Shown here: positions 40,049-48,007 of the stretch, in pieces | Layout: every line of letters begins with the position of its first letter | Position numbering within the stretch: position 1 is the stretch's first letter | Notes under the pieces: model-generated | What the model was told of the DNA's origin: nothing | Seen by the model: the letters and a program-made list of their open reading frames with translations, nothing else | The model's database searches: none | Origin: Streptomyces spinosus | Lineage (GTDB): Bacteria; Actinomycetota; Actinomycetes; Streptomycetales; Streptomycetaceae | Direction of reading: 5' to 3' | DNA: 64,000 nucleotides | Assembly: GCF_020400655.1 (NCBI RefSeq) | Contig: NZ_JAINRC010000011.1 | Location: 1 to 64,000 of the forward strand | Made by a program: the position numbers and the translations under genes

Positions 40049-40397
40049 TCAGAACCTTTTCCAGGGTCGCTCTGTCAACGTTCTGAGCCCGGGGCGGCTC
40101 GGCGCGGCGCAGGAGGTGTCCCTGCTCGAATAAATCGGTCAGCAGCAGCCGGGCCACCCCCACCGGCAGTCCCAGGTGGCCGGCCACTTCGGCGACCGAC
40201 AGGTAGCCGCCCGCGCACAGCTTCCAGATCGCCATCACCTCGGGGCCGGCTCCCAGCGGGGGTGTCCGGTCGGGAGCGATGGTGACCAGGGTGTGCAGCG
40301 CCAGGTCGTCCGAGTCCGGCAGCGTCCGGCCACCCGTGATGACGTAGGAGCGGACGAAGTCGCTGGTGACGGAGGCTTCCTCGCCGGGGGTCGTCAT
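40023..40397 (-). CDS. cvnC: Conservon protein CvnC (DUF742)
   Basis: A 124-residue DUF742 protein: FVRSYVITGGRTLPDSDDLA near the N-terminus, then the winged-helix-like IWKLCAGGYLSVAEVAGHLG, LPVGVARLLLTDLFEQGHLL and a C-terminal helix ending LEKVLNGLQSLIG. CvnC proteins are small cytoplasmic components of the conservon complex with unclear biochemical activity. ATG 40397 overlaps the cvnB stop as ATGA, which shows translational coupling; its own end overlaps cvnD by 26 bp. Confidence 0.95.
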   Translation of the reverse strand: MTTPGEEASVTSDFVRSYVITGGRTLPDSDDLALHTLVTIAPDRTPPLGAGPEVMAIWKLCAGGYLSVAEVAGHLGLPVGVARLLLTDLFEQGHLLRRAEPPRAQNVDRATLEKVLNGLQSLIG

Positions 40398-40795
40398 GCG
40401 CCGGCACCGTTGTCGGAGCGGGGCGCCACACTCATCGCCTTGCTCAGGCTCGTGACCGTCTTCTGCATGCGGAACGACATGGCCTCCATGTCGACGTCCA
40501 GCGCGGCGGAGACGGCGAGGTAGGAGCCCTGGCCGGCGGCGATCAGGAAGATCCAGCCGCCGTCGTACTCCAGCAGCGTCTGCTTCCAGATCCCGTGTCC
40601 CGCTCCCACGAACCCCGCGACGGCCCGGCTCAGCGACTGCATGGAGCTCATCGCGGCGGCGTTCGTCTCGGCGTCGTCCCGCCCGATGTCGTCCGAGCGC
40701 TGCAGCAGCAGGCCGTCGCCCGAGACGAGGATCGCGTGCCGGGCTCCGCGTACCTCGAGCACGTCGTTCAGCACCCAGGACAGGTCGATGTTCAC
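40394..40795 (-). CDS. cvnB: Conservon roadblock/LC7 protein CvnB
   Basis: A 133-residue roadblock/LC7-domain protein (LSWVLNDVLEVRGARHAILV, DGLLLQRSDDIGRDDAET, MSSMQSLSRAVAGFV). The family includes MglB, the GTPase-activating partner of MglA, and CvnB is thought to act on or anchor CvnD. GTG 40795 overlaps the cvnA stop in a GTGA, and the stop overlaps cvnC. The tight coupling of all four genes suggests fixed stoichiometry. Confidence 0.95.
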   Translation of the reverse strand: MNIDLSWVLNDVLEVRGARHAILVSGDGLLLQRSDDIGRDDAETNAAAMSSMQSLSRAVAGFVGAGHGIWKQTLLEYDGGWIFLIAAGQGSYLAVSAALDVDMEAMSFRMQKTVTSLSKAMSVAPRSDNGAGA

Positions 40796-41997
40796 TTGTT
40801 GTCAGGTCCTTCCGTGGTGTTCGTGGTGCGCCCGAGCTGGGTTCCGCGCGCGAACGCGCCGAGCCGGGACGCCGTCACCTCGCTGACGGGCTCGGGCGTG
40901 ACCTCCTGACCGGCGGGGGCGTCGAGTGCCGGGACGACCGTGACGGGGCCGCTGCGCCGGCGGCGTTTGGGCAGACCTCCCGAGGTCGTCCCGACCACGT
41001 GGGTGGGCCCCACCACCGGGACCGGCGCCAGCCGCTGGGGGGCCGCCTCCGGGCCCGTGACGTCCTGGGCGTCGGCCGCGGGGGCGGGCGCGTCGGGTGC
41101 GAGGAGACTTTCGGGCACACGGATCACTGCACGCACTCCGCCGTAGGGGGACACGGAACCGACGGAGACGGCGAAGCCGTAGCGGGCGGCGAGCATGCCG
41201 CACACGGCGAAGCCGAACCGCGGCGGATCGCCGAGACCGGTGATGTCGACCGGACCGTCGACCGACAGCAGGGCCGCAGCCCGGTCCTTGGTCTCCTGGT
41301 CCATGCCGAGCCCGGCGTCGTCGACGATGAAGCACACACCGGTCGGCACGGTCTGGATGTTGACCTCGACCGGGGTGCCGGGCGCGCTGTAGTTCGTCGC
41401 GTTGTCCAGCAGCTCGGCCAGCACGACGGCCACCGGCTCGACGGCCTTGCCGACGAGGGAGACGTTCACCTGCGAGTGGACGCTGACCCGGTTGAAGTCC
41501 TTGATCCGGCCCTGGGCGCTGCGCGCGACGTCGTAGACCGTGGCGACGCCCTCCCGCCGGCCCAGCCAGCCGCCGCACAGCACGGAGATGCCCTTGGCCC
41601 GGCGGCCGAACTGGCTGCCGGTGTGGTCGACCGTCATCAGGTCGGCCAGGATCTCGGTGGTGTCGCCGTACTTCTTCAGCAGGCTGTCGAGGAGTACCTG
41701 CTGCTCCTCCGCGAGCGACTGGAGCGTTCCCATCGCGGACTTGAGCACCGCCTTGGTCGCCGCCTCGGCGTCCGCCCGGACGTCCGCGAGGTCGCGCTGG
41801 TGCTGGGCGGTCAGCGTGGCGATGTGCGCGTGGAGCTCTCCGACATCGCCGCGGGCCTCGCCGAGTCCTGCCTCCAGGTCCTTCTTCGTTCTTCGGAGCG
41901 CCATATTGGTTCTCCGGGCTCGCATCACCGCGACGACCGCGGCGACGAGCACCACCAACAAGACCCACAGCAGTGGATCCTGAGTCAATGACGTCAT
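40792..41997 (-). CDS. cvnA: Conservon sensor kinase-like protein CvnA
   Basis: A 401-residue protein with one N-terminal helix (residues about 9-27, WVLLVVLVAAVVAVM), a coiled coil, and a histidine-kinase-like ATPase domain with the N box LAELLDNATNYSAPG and G1 box DDAGLGMD. No clear HisKA phospho-acceptor motif is visible, as is usual for CvnA proteins, which may not phosphorylate. The last 110 residues are Pro/Ala/Val rich and likely disordered. ATG 41997 has AAGAGAG upstream and sits just before the helix; an in-frame start at 42078 is possible. It heads the conservon operon; the 230-bp upstream gap should hold its promoter. Confidence 0.93.
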   Translation of the reverse strand: MTSLTQDPLLWVLLVVLVAAVVAVMRARRTNMALRRTKKDLEAGLGEARGDVGELHAHIATLTAQHQRDLADVRADAEAATKAVLKSAMGTLQSLAEEQQVLLDSLLKKYGDTTEILADLMTVDHTGSQFGRRAKGISVLCGGWLGRREGVATVYDVARSAQGRIKDFNRVSVHSQVNVSLVGKAVEPVAVVLAELLDNATNYSAPGTPVEVNIQTVPTGVCFIVDDAGLGMDQETKDRAAALLSVDGPVDITGLGDPPRFGFAVCGMLAARYGFAVSVGSVSPYGGVRAVIRVPESLLAPDAPAPAADAQDVTGPEAAPQRLAPVPVVGPTHVVGTTSGGLPKRRRRSGPVTVVPALDAPAGQEVTPEPVSEVTASRLGAFARGTQLGRTTNTTEGPDNK

Positions 41998-42228
41998 GAG
42001 ACTCTCTTCAAGTCGCATCGCGCCGGGAACGTGAACGGCGCGACGGTGCCTTCGAGACTGTCCCCCAGACGCGTTCATGACACGCCGTCAGTCCACTGAA
42101 AAGTGGGATGATCTTATCAGCCGCTTAGATCCAACCGGCTTTCCGAGGGCCCCAATTGAGACGTCACCAAACCCTCACAACCCCGCAACCCCTTTGACCC
42201 GCGCCGGCTGCCCGGGGAGCGGGACGAC

Positions 42229-43353
42229 TCAGTCCGGCCACACGCCCGTGGCCAGGAACGTCTCCACCGCCGCGGTGTACGGCGCGGTGTCCAGGCCATG
42301 CGCCGCGAGCCACGCGTCCGAGTAGTACTTGTCCAGGTACCGGTCGCCCGGATCGCACAGCAGCGTGACGACGCTGCCCGTACGCCCCGCGGCCACCATC
42401 TCGGCGACGATCCTGAGCGCGCTCCACAGGCCGGTGCCCGTCGAGCCGCCCGCCTTCCGGCCGATGGCCGCCTCCAGGGCCCGTACGGCGGCGACGCTGG
42501 CCGCGTCCGGCACCTTCATCATCCGGTCGATCGCGCCGGGCACGAAACTCGGCTCCATGCGCGGCCGGCCGATGCCCTCGATCCGGGAGCCGCAGTCGCA
42601 GGTGACGTCCGGGTCGGCGGCCGTCCAGCCCTCGAAGAAGCAGGAGTTGTCCGGGTCGGCGACGCAGATGCGGGTGTCGTACTGCATGTAGTGGACGTAG
42701 CGCGCGAGGGTCGCGGAGGTGCCGCCGGTGCCCGCCGTGGCGACGATCCAGGCCGGCTCCGGGAACCGCTCCAGCCGCAGCTGACGGAAGATCGACTCGG
42801 CGATGTTGTTGTTGCCGCGCCAGTCCGTCGCGCGTTCGGCGTAGGTGAACTGGTCCATGTAGTGACCACCGGTCTCCACCGCCAGGCGTGCGGACTCCTC
42901 GTACATCTTCCGGGGATCGTCCACGAAGTGACACCGTCCGCCGTGGAACTCGATCAGGCGGATCTTCTCCGCGCTCGTCGTGCGCGGCATGACCGCGATG
43001 AAGGGCACGCCGATCAGCTTGGCGAAGTAGGCCTCGGAGACCGCCGTGGAACCGCTGGAGGCCTCGATCACCGGGCGGCCGGGGCGGATCCAGCCGTTGC
43101 AGAGGCCGTACAGGAACAGGGAACGGGCGAGCCGGTGCTTGAGGCTGCCGGTGGGATGGGTGGATTCGTCCTTGAGGTAGAGGTCGATACCCCACCGCTC
43201 GGGCAGCGGGAAGCGCAACAGGTGCGTGTCCGCCGATCGGTTCGCGTCGGCCTGAACCTTGCGGACGGCCTCTTTCAGCCAGTCACGGTAGGCGGGATCG
43301 CTGCGGTCGACGTCGAGGGTGGCGCCGGTGCTGATCTGGGGAGTGGTGCTCAC
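42229..43353 (-). CDS. PLP-dependent cysteine synthase-family enzyme (Cds1-like)
   Basis: A 374-residue fold-type II PLP enzyme. The catalytic lysine is in TGSLKHRLARSLFL, the substrate-binding loop is VIEASSGSTAVSEAYFA and the phosphate-binding glycines are ATAGTGGTSATLAR. The run DTHLLRFPLP and LYLKDESTHPTGSLKHR closely matches what I recall of mycobacterial Cds1 (Rv3684), an L-cysteine desulfhydrase releasing H2S. The Cys-rich NSCFFEGW and TCDCGSRIEGIG are notable. GTG 43353 has AAGGAG 8 nt upstream, so a longer frame reaching 43620 is not used. It lies upstream of the conservon, probably as a separate unit. Confidence 0.88.
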   Translation of the reverse strand: MSTTPQISTGATLDVDRSDPAYRDWLKEAVRKVQADANRSADTHLLRFPLPERWGIDLYLKDESTHPTGSLKHRLARSLFLYGLCNGWIRPGRPVIEASSGSTAVSEAYFAKLIGVPFIAVMPRTTSAEKIRLIEFHGGRCHFVDDPRKMYEESARLAVETGGHYMDQFTYAERATDWRGNNNIAESIFRQLRLERFPEPAWIVATAGTGGTSATLARYVHYMQYDTRICVADPDNSCFFEGWTAADPDVTCDCGSRIEGIGRPRMEPSFVPGAIDRMMKVPDAASVAAVRALEAAIGRKAGGSTGTGLWSALRIVAEMVAAGRTGSVVTLLCDPGDRYLDKYYSDAWLAAHGLDTAPYTAAVETFLATGVWPD

Positions 43354-43658
43354 GGCGGGGCTCCTTACGCTGCTCGCCGACAGCGCCTCGCGCGGGCCGG
43401 CAGATCGAGCATAGGCACCTTTCACACTGCTTCCCACCTGCATAAACGCATCTTTGAGCCACCCAAAGACGCACTGGGGCACGGATGAGCGAGCCAGCGG
43501 GGGGCGCATGGGCGCGAGTGCTCCGGGCGGCTGCCGCGCACGCCCCGCGCGCACTGGTGCTGCGCGCCGAGCAGGGGCAGACTGCACGCGACGGGACCAC
43601 CGTCCCGAACGGGGGCGCAACAGGGAACCACGGGAACACCGCGAGGGGGCGGCCAGAC
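43354..43658. other. Divergent promoter region, Cds1-like gene / small protein gene
   Basis: A 305-bp gap between divergent starts. The only structure I see is an imperfect inverted repeat at 43448-43472 (GCATCTTTG and CAAAGACGC, 8 of 9 pairs, 7-nt spacer), about 95 bp upstream of the Cds1-like start. It could be an operator. No gene is evident. Confidence 0.35.
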
Positions 43659-43982
43659 ATGGCGGAACCGGAGTTCACGGCCACCGGCGTGCGCATCGGC
43701 AAACGCCTGCGCTCGCTCACCCGGGCCGGGCAGGTCCGGATCAGCGAGGGCAGGCTGCAGTTGCTCACCAGCTACGGCAGCGAGATCGACAGCGCGCCGG
43801 TGCAGGCGGTACGCGCGTCCAAGCCGTGGTTCGTACCGGACGACCGGGCGCTCGCCGACGTCAACGGCACGCGGTACCTGCTGACGTTGGGCGCGCGCGA
43901 CCCCGCACCGGGCCGGCCAGGACCGCCCGCGGCACGGCGGTTCGTCGAGGCGGTCCGCCGGGCGGCGGGACGCGGCGGCTGA
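43659..43982 (+). CDS. Small hypothetical protein
   Basis: A 107-residue protein I do not recognise. It has a strand-rich middle (ATGVRIGKRLRSLTRAGQVR, RLQLLTSYGSEIDSAPVQAV, WFVPDDRALADVNGTRYLLT) that resembles the small PH-like or SH3-like folds of many Streptomyces proteins, and a basic, Pro-rich C-terminus. There is no signal peptide or membrane helix. ATG 43659 has GAGGGGG 10 nt upstream, which supports expression; a longer in-frame start at 43485 lacks this. Confidence 0.65.
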   Translation: MAEPEFTATGVRIGKRLRSLTRAGQVRISEGRLQLLTSYGSEIDSAPVQAVRASKPWFVPDDRALADVNGTRYLLTLGARDPAPGRPGPPAARRFVEAVRRAAGRGG

Positions 43983-44305
43983 GGAGCGCGCCCCGCACGG
44001 CAGGCGGCGGAACGGTCGCACACGCCGGGCGGCGGCGGGTCGCACGCACCGTGCGGTGGCCGGTCGCACACGCCCGGCGACGGTCGACCGGCTACGCCGA
44101 GCGGCGGCCGGTCGCGGCGAGTTGCGGCAGCGCATTCGCTGCGCCACGCTGGTCTCACGTCACTCTGGGTTTACCGGCGATAACGCTGCGAACCAGCCCG
44201 CCGGCCACGACAGCAGGCGGACGTTTGGACGCAAGCACCCTGCTGGATCCGTTGTTCTCCGTGTTCTTCCGGTTCCTCCGGACCTCACATCGGGGAGTCG
44301 CAGCC
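43983..44305. other. 323-bp gap with tandem repeats
   Basis: No gene recognised. The left part holds the 24-bp tandem repeats described separately; the right part (about 44120-44305) is less GC-biased and should contain the promoter of the ATP-binding protein gene. Confidence 0.5.
44014..44085. repeat. Three tandem 24-bp repeats
   Basis: Units begin GGTCGCAC at 44014, 44038 and 44062, exactly 24 bp apart. The first and third units agree at 20 of 24 positions and the second is more diverged. A degenerate continuation (GGTCGACC, GGTCGCGG) runs to about 44120. As 24 is a multiple of three, open frames cross it on both strands, but nothing suggests translation. Confidence 0.65.
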
Positions 44306-45076
44306 GTGATCAGTCACCCAAGCAGGCACTGCACGGTGGAGCTCCAAGCCCTGCCGTCGCGGATCGGCCAGGTCCGCAGAATCGTATCTGCGCAGTTGCG
44401 CTACTGGCATATGGACCCGTTGATAGACCGGGCCGCGCTCGGTGTGACGGAGTTGCTCAGCAACGTCCACCGGCACGCCCGGCCCGACAAGTCGTGCACC
44501 GTCGAGCTGGAGTTGCTGCCGGACCGGCTCACGGTCTCGGTGCGCGACCACGATCCGCGTCTTCCGGTGACGGCCGACGCCACAGAGGCGACGGCCGTCA
44601 CGCCGCTGGCCACCTGCGGGCGGGGCCTGGCCATGGTGGCCGCGGTGAGCGAGAGCTGGGGTGCCCGCCCGGACGGCGAGAACGGCAAGGTCGTCTGGTT
44701 CACGCTCCCGGCCCCGGTGACCGCACGGAGCCATCCGCCGGGATCGCGGCGCGCAGCGGCACGGGGCACTCCGGCGCCGGCCGCGGCGAGGGCCGCCGTG
44801 CCCACGAGGGCGACCGCTCCGGCGGAGGCGGCCGTCCCGGCGGGGGCACCTGGTTCGGCGGGGCCCCGCCTGGCCCCGGCAGCCCCTGTACCGGCGAGTG
44901 CCGCACCCCTCACCAGTCCCGCGCCCCCGCCTCTGCGCCGTACCGCACCCGCCGTCGACACGGCGGCCGTCGCCGCCGCGGCCACGGCGCCGGTGGGGGC
45001 GCCCGCACCCGCCGTGGGGCCCGCCCCCGCACCGGCCGGGACACCGGCGCCCGCCCGGTCGGCCGTGCCCTCCTGA
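44306..45076 (+). CDS. ATP-binding protein (HATPase_c_2, anti-sigma-like) with Ala/Pro-rich tail
   Basis: A 256-residue protein. Residues about 5-140 form a GHKL ATPase of the RsbW/SpoIIAB type: SRIGQVRRIVSAQLRYW, the N box LGVTELLSNVHRHARPDK and CGRGLAMVAAVSESWG. Streptomyces encode dozens of these small kinases that phosphorylate anti-anti-sigma factors or act alone. Residues 145-256 are a low-complexity tail of Ala, Pro, Thr and Val (for example APAVGPAPAPAGTPAPA), unusual for this family. GTG 44306 has GGGGAG about 9 nt upstream. No partner STAS protein adjoins it. Confidence 0.88.
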   Translation: MISHPSRHCTVELQALPSRIGQVRRIVSAQLRYWHMDPLIDRAALGVTELLSNVHRHARPDKSCTVELELLPDRLTVSVRDHDPRLPVTADATEATAVTPLATCGRGLAMVAAVSESWGARPDGENGKVVWFTLPAPVTARSHPPGSRRAAARGTPAPAAARAAVPTRATAPAEAAVPAGAPGSAGPRLAPAAPVPASAAPLTSPAPPPLRRTAPAVDTAAVAAAATAPVGAPAPAVGPAPAPAGTPAPARSAVPS

Positions 45077-45189
45077 CGCGCGGAGGCTCCCGGCCGGCCG
45101 CGCCGGCGCCCAGCCCACGCGTCGCGGCGGGGAGCACCGGGTCCGCGACGGGTCCGCCGCGCCTCCGCTCGGGAACACGGCGCCGGCAC

Positions 45190-45214
45190 GGGCCGACCCC
45201 CCAGGGGCCGGCCC
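45190..45214. terminator. Hairpin terminator between convergent genes
   Basis: GGGCCG/CGGCCC continues, past one mismatch, into CCCC/GGGG with a 3-nt loop (45190-45214). It lies in the 250-bp gap between the ATP-binding protein gene and the convergent SHOCT gene. Nothing else is recognised in that gap. Confidence 0.65.
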
Positions 45215-45326
45215 GCTTCGGTGTCCGGGTGACCGCGGCGCCCCCCACGCCACGGCGGCCATCGGGCCGAAGCGAGGCGGACCAACGCGCGGAGCACGAC
45301 CGGCCGTGATCAGTCCGTCCTCGGGG

Positions 45327-45620
45327 TCACGCCGTGCCGCCCTTCCCGGTGCGGCCGAACTGCTCCTCCAGGACGGACAGCCGGCGCCAGTACTCCTCCT
45401 CGTCGATCTCCCCGGAGGCGAAGCGACGGCCGAGGACCGCGAGCGGCGAGTCGCCCGCCGGGCGCCCCGCGCCCACCGGCCGCCACAGGCCGCCGCCTCC
45501 GCGCCGGGCGCCCCGGCGCAGCACGGTCACGGCGCCGGTCACGACGGCCGCCCAGACCAGCGGGACGAACAGGATCCAGGGGCCGGGTCCGCCGCCGGCC
45601 CAGTGCGCCAGGTTCTGCAT
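45327..45620 (-). CDS. SHOCT-domain membrane protein
   Basis: A 97-residue protein with one hydrophobic helix (residues about 14-34, WILFVPLVWAAVVTGAVTVL) and a C-terminal SHOCT motif (SPLAVLGRRFASGEIDEEEY and WRRLSVLEEQF). SHOCT is a short oligomerisation element found at the ends of many actinobacterial proteins. ATG 45620 has GGGAGAG about 8 nt upstream. Function unknown. Confidence 0.88.
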   Translation of the reverse strand: MQNLAHWAGGGPGPWILFVPLVWAAVVTGAVTVLRRGARRGGGGLWRPVGAGRPAGDSPLAVLGRRFASGEIDEEEYWRRLSVLEEQFGRTGKGGTA

Positions 45621-45765
45621 CGCGGGTCTCTCCCTCGTCGGTTCGTGGCATCGGGTGATGTCCCGAGGGTCCCTGCGGCAGGGGGCCCGGGTCGTCGTGC
45701 GGCCGGCGGCAGCGCGCGTACCTCGCGGGGAGTACGGCGGTGACACCGGCCTGCTCCCCGGACAG

Positions 45766-45801
45766 GTGACTTCTGTAACTACCAGTATGTACAGTGCCGT
45801 C
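45766..45801 (+). promoter_or_regulatory. Probable leaderless promoter with embedded TetR operator
   Basis: GTGACT (45766-45771) and TACAGT (45790-45795), 18 bp apart, resemble -35 and -10 elements. A start point 7 bp downstream falls on GTG 45802, so the transcript could be leaderless. Between them lies the imperfect palindrome CTGTA-x2-TAC-x2-GTA-x2-TACAG (45773-45794), 8 of 11 pairs, placed to block RNA polymerase. Confidence 0.5.
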
Positions 45802-46407
45802 GTGAACACCTCGGAACGACTGATCGAGTCCACCCGTGCCCTGCTGTGGGAGCGCGGGTACGTGGGCACCAGCCCCAAGGCGATCCTGGAGCGCGCCGGG
45901 GCCGGCCAGGGCAGCATGTACCACCACTTCAAGGGCAAGCCGGACCTCGCCCTGGCGGCCATCCGGCGCACCGCCGACGAACTGCGGGCCACCGCCGAGG
46001 CCGTGCTCGACGGTCCGGGCACGCCGTACGAGCGCATCGAGGCGTACCTGCTGCGCGAGCGTGACGTGCTGCGGGGCTGTCCGGTCGGCCGGCTGACCAT
46101 GGACCCGGACGTGATCGCGAGCGACGAACTGCGCGCGCCGGTCGACGCGACCATCGCCGCCATCCGCGAGCGGATCGCCGGGGTCGTCGAAGAGGGCAAG
46201 CGGCAGGGGCAGTTCGCGCCCGGCCTGGACGGCGAGGAGATCGCCGCGGCCGTCGTCGCGACCGTGCAGGGCGGCTACGTCCTCGCCCGCGCGTCCGGAT
46301 CGCCGGCCGCCTTCGACGCGGGTGTACGCGGCCTGCTCTCCCTGCTGGCACCCGCTCGCCCCGGGCGGGAGAACGGGGTCGCGCGCCTGTCCGGGCATCC
46401 CGCCTGA
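45802..46407 (+). CDS. TetR-family transcriptional regulator
   Basis: A 201-residue regulator. The HTH is in GTSPKAILERAGAGQGSMYH followed by HFKGKPDLALAAI, the usual TetR recognition helix. The C-terminal domain (LLRERDVLRGCPVGRLTMD) resembles regulators with a TetR_C ligand domain that sense small molecules. I prefer GTG 45802, which would be leaderless, over ATG 45787, which has no ribosome binding site and falls inside the palindrome. The next two genes (DUF4865 and a phosphotriesterase-like enzyme) follow in the same direction within 40 bp, so it likely represses its own operon. Confidence 0.9.
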   Translation: MNTSERLIESTRALLWERGYVGTSPKAILERAGAGQGSMYHHFKGKPDLALAAIRRTADELRATAEAVLDGPGTPYERIEAYLLRERDVLRGCPVGRLTMDPDVIASDELRAPVDATIAAIRERIAGVVEEGKRQGQFAPGLDGEEIAAAVVATVQGGYVLARASGSPAAFDAGVRGLLSLLAPARPGRENGVARLSGHPA

Positions 46408-46443
46408 GCAGTGGCCGGCTCCCGGCCGGAGAAGGGAATCCCG

Positions 46444-47028
46444 ATGCACGCCATGCAGTACGAGTTCACTCTGCCCGCCGACTACGACATGGGGGCCATC
46501 CGCTCCCGTGTCGCCCGTGTCGGGCACCTCCTGGACGACTGGGACGGCCTGGGCGTCAAGACCTACGTGATGCGCGAACGCGGTGTGAACGGCTCGCCGG
46601 TGAACCAGTACGGCCCGTTCTACCTCTGGAACACCCTGGAGGGCATGAACAGCTTCCTGTGGGGCGGAGCCTTCCAGGGACCGGTCGACGACTTCGGGCG
46701 GCCCGCGGTCCGGCAGTGGACCGGCCTGGCCTTCGAGGAGGGCACCGCCGCCGCCTCCGCGCCGGCCTTCGCCCTGCGCCGGCGCCAACGGGTGCCGGAC
46801 GGCGTGCGCCTGGCGTCCTTCATGGCGGACGCGGCGGCCGAGACCGAGCGGCTGGCGGCGCGGGACGGCGCTGTGCTCGCGGCGGCGGCCGTGGACACCC
46901 ACGCCTGGGAGCTGGTGCACTTCTCCCTCTGGGAACACGAGGCGCCCGAGGCCGACGGGGACGTCTTCGAGGTGCTGCACCTGTCCGCACCCGGCCGGGG
47001 CCGGCTCCCGCGCGGACGGCAGTGGTGA
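46444..47028 (+). CDS. DUF4865-family protein
   Basis: A 194-residue protein that begins MQYEFTLPADYDMGAIRSRV and has LLDDWDGLGVKTYVMRE, NQYGPFYLWNTLEGMNSFLW and HFSLWEHEAPEADGDVFEVL. This agrees with the DUF4865 family, which resembles antibiotic-biosynthesis monooxygenase-type ferredoxin-like folds. ATG 46444 has GAAGGGA 7 nt upstream. The stop overlaps the next gene's start in a GTGA, so both are coupled under the TetR gene. Activity unknown. Confidence 0.88.
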   Translation: MHAMQYEFTLPADYDMGAIRSRVARVGHLLDDWDGLGVKTYVMRERGVNGSPVNQYGPFYLWNTLEGMNSFLWGGAFQGPVDDFGRPAVRQWTGLAFEEGTAAASAPAFALRRRQRVPDGVRLASFMADAAAETERLAARDGAVLAAAAVDTHAWELVHFSLWEHEAPEADGDVFEVLHLSAPGRGRLPRGRQW

Positions 47029-47936
47029 CCCGCGTCCGCACGGTCCTCGGCGACATCCCCGCCGAGGAACTCGGCGTGTGCGACGCGCACGACCACCTGT
47101 TCCTGCGCAGCCCGCGACTGCCGGGCCAGGAGCTGGACGACCTCGCCGCCGCGCGGTCGGAGCCGGCGGCCTTCCGCGCGGCGGGCGGAGCGGCCGTCGC
47201 GCAGTGGACGCCGCACGGCATGGGTCGGCGGGCGGGGGATCTGCCGGAGCTGTCCCGCGCGACCGGGGTGCGGATCGTCTGCGCCACCGGACTGCACCAG
47301 GCGGCACACTACGACCCCGGGGTGCTCGACCGGCTGCGCGGCGGACGGCTCGCCGAACTGTTCGTCTCCGAACTCACCGAGGGCATCGGCACGACCGGTG
47401 TGCGGGCCGGCCTCATCAAGGTGGCGGGCGGTTTCCACGGCCTCGACGCGCATGCCCGCCGGACCATGGCGGCGGCGGCCGAGGCGCACCACGCCACCGG
47501 CGCCCCCATCGCCGTGCACCTGGAGCTGGGCACCGGCGCCCTGGACGTCCTGGACCTGCTGTGCGGTGAGTCCGGCGTGCCGGCCGAGCGGGTGATCCTG
47601 GGGCACCTGAACCGCTCCCCCGACCCGGTGACCCACCGGGAGGCCGCCGCGTCGGGCTGCTGGCTGGCCTTCGACGGCCCGTCCCGTGCCCACCACGCCA
47701 CCGACTGGCGGATGCCGGAGGCCGTACGGGCCCTGGCGGAGGCCGGGTTCGGGGACAGGCTGCTGCTCGGCGGCGACACGGTGACCGCCGGGGCCCGCTC
47801 GGTCGACGGGGGACCCGGGATGCCGTACCTGCTGCGCCGGGTACGGCAGCGGCTGGTCCAGGCGGTGGGGGCGGATCTGGTGGACCGCGTCCTCACGGAG
47901 CACCCGGGACGGGCGTTCGGGACCGACTGGAGCTGA
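47025..47936 (+). CDS. Phosphotriesterase-family amidohydrolase
   Basis: A 303-residue TIM-barrel metal enzyme. Ligands of the two-metal centre are visible: CDAHDHLFLR (H-x-H), GLIKVAGG (the Lys that is carboxylated), AVHLELG (His), ILGHLNRS (His) and LLGGDTVT (Asp). Phosphotriesterase-like enzymes hydrolyse lactones, phosphoesters or related substrates. GTG 47025 overlaps the DUF4865 stop by 4 bp. The TetR/DUF4865/hydrolase trio looks like a ligand-inducible detoxification or catabolic operon; the substrate is not readable. Confidence 0.88.
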   Translation: MTRVRTVLGDIPAEELGVCDAHDHLFLRSPRLPGQELDDLAAARSEPAAFRAAGGAAVAQWTPHGMGRRAGDLPELSRATGVRIVCATGLHQAAHYDPGVLDRLRGGRLAELFVSELTEGIGTTGVRAGLIKVAGGFHGLDAHARRTMAAAAEAHHATGAPIAVHLELGTGALDVLDLLCGESGVPAERVILGHLNRSPDPVTHREAAASGCWLAFDGPSRAHHATDWRMPEAVRALAEAGFGDRLLLGGDTVTAGARSVDGGPGMPYLLRRVRQRLVQAVGADLVDRVLTEHPGRAFGTDWS

Positions 47937-48007
47937 GCGGGCCGTGACCCGATCCGGTGGTTCCCCACTCCTGATGAGCCCGGCATGATCCGAACGAGGG
48001 GCCCTAG

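Noticed and set aside
43354..43620. N-terminal extension of the Cds1-like protein
   Set aside because: The extra 89 residues are Arg/Pro-rich and unlike the family; GTG 43353 has an excellent AAGGAG site.
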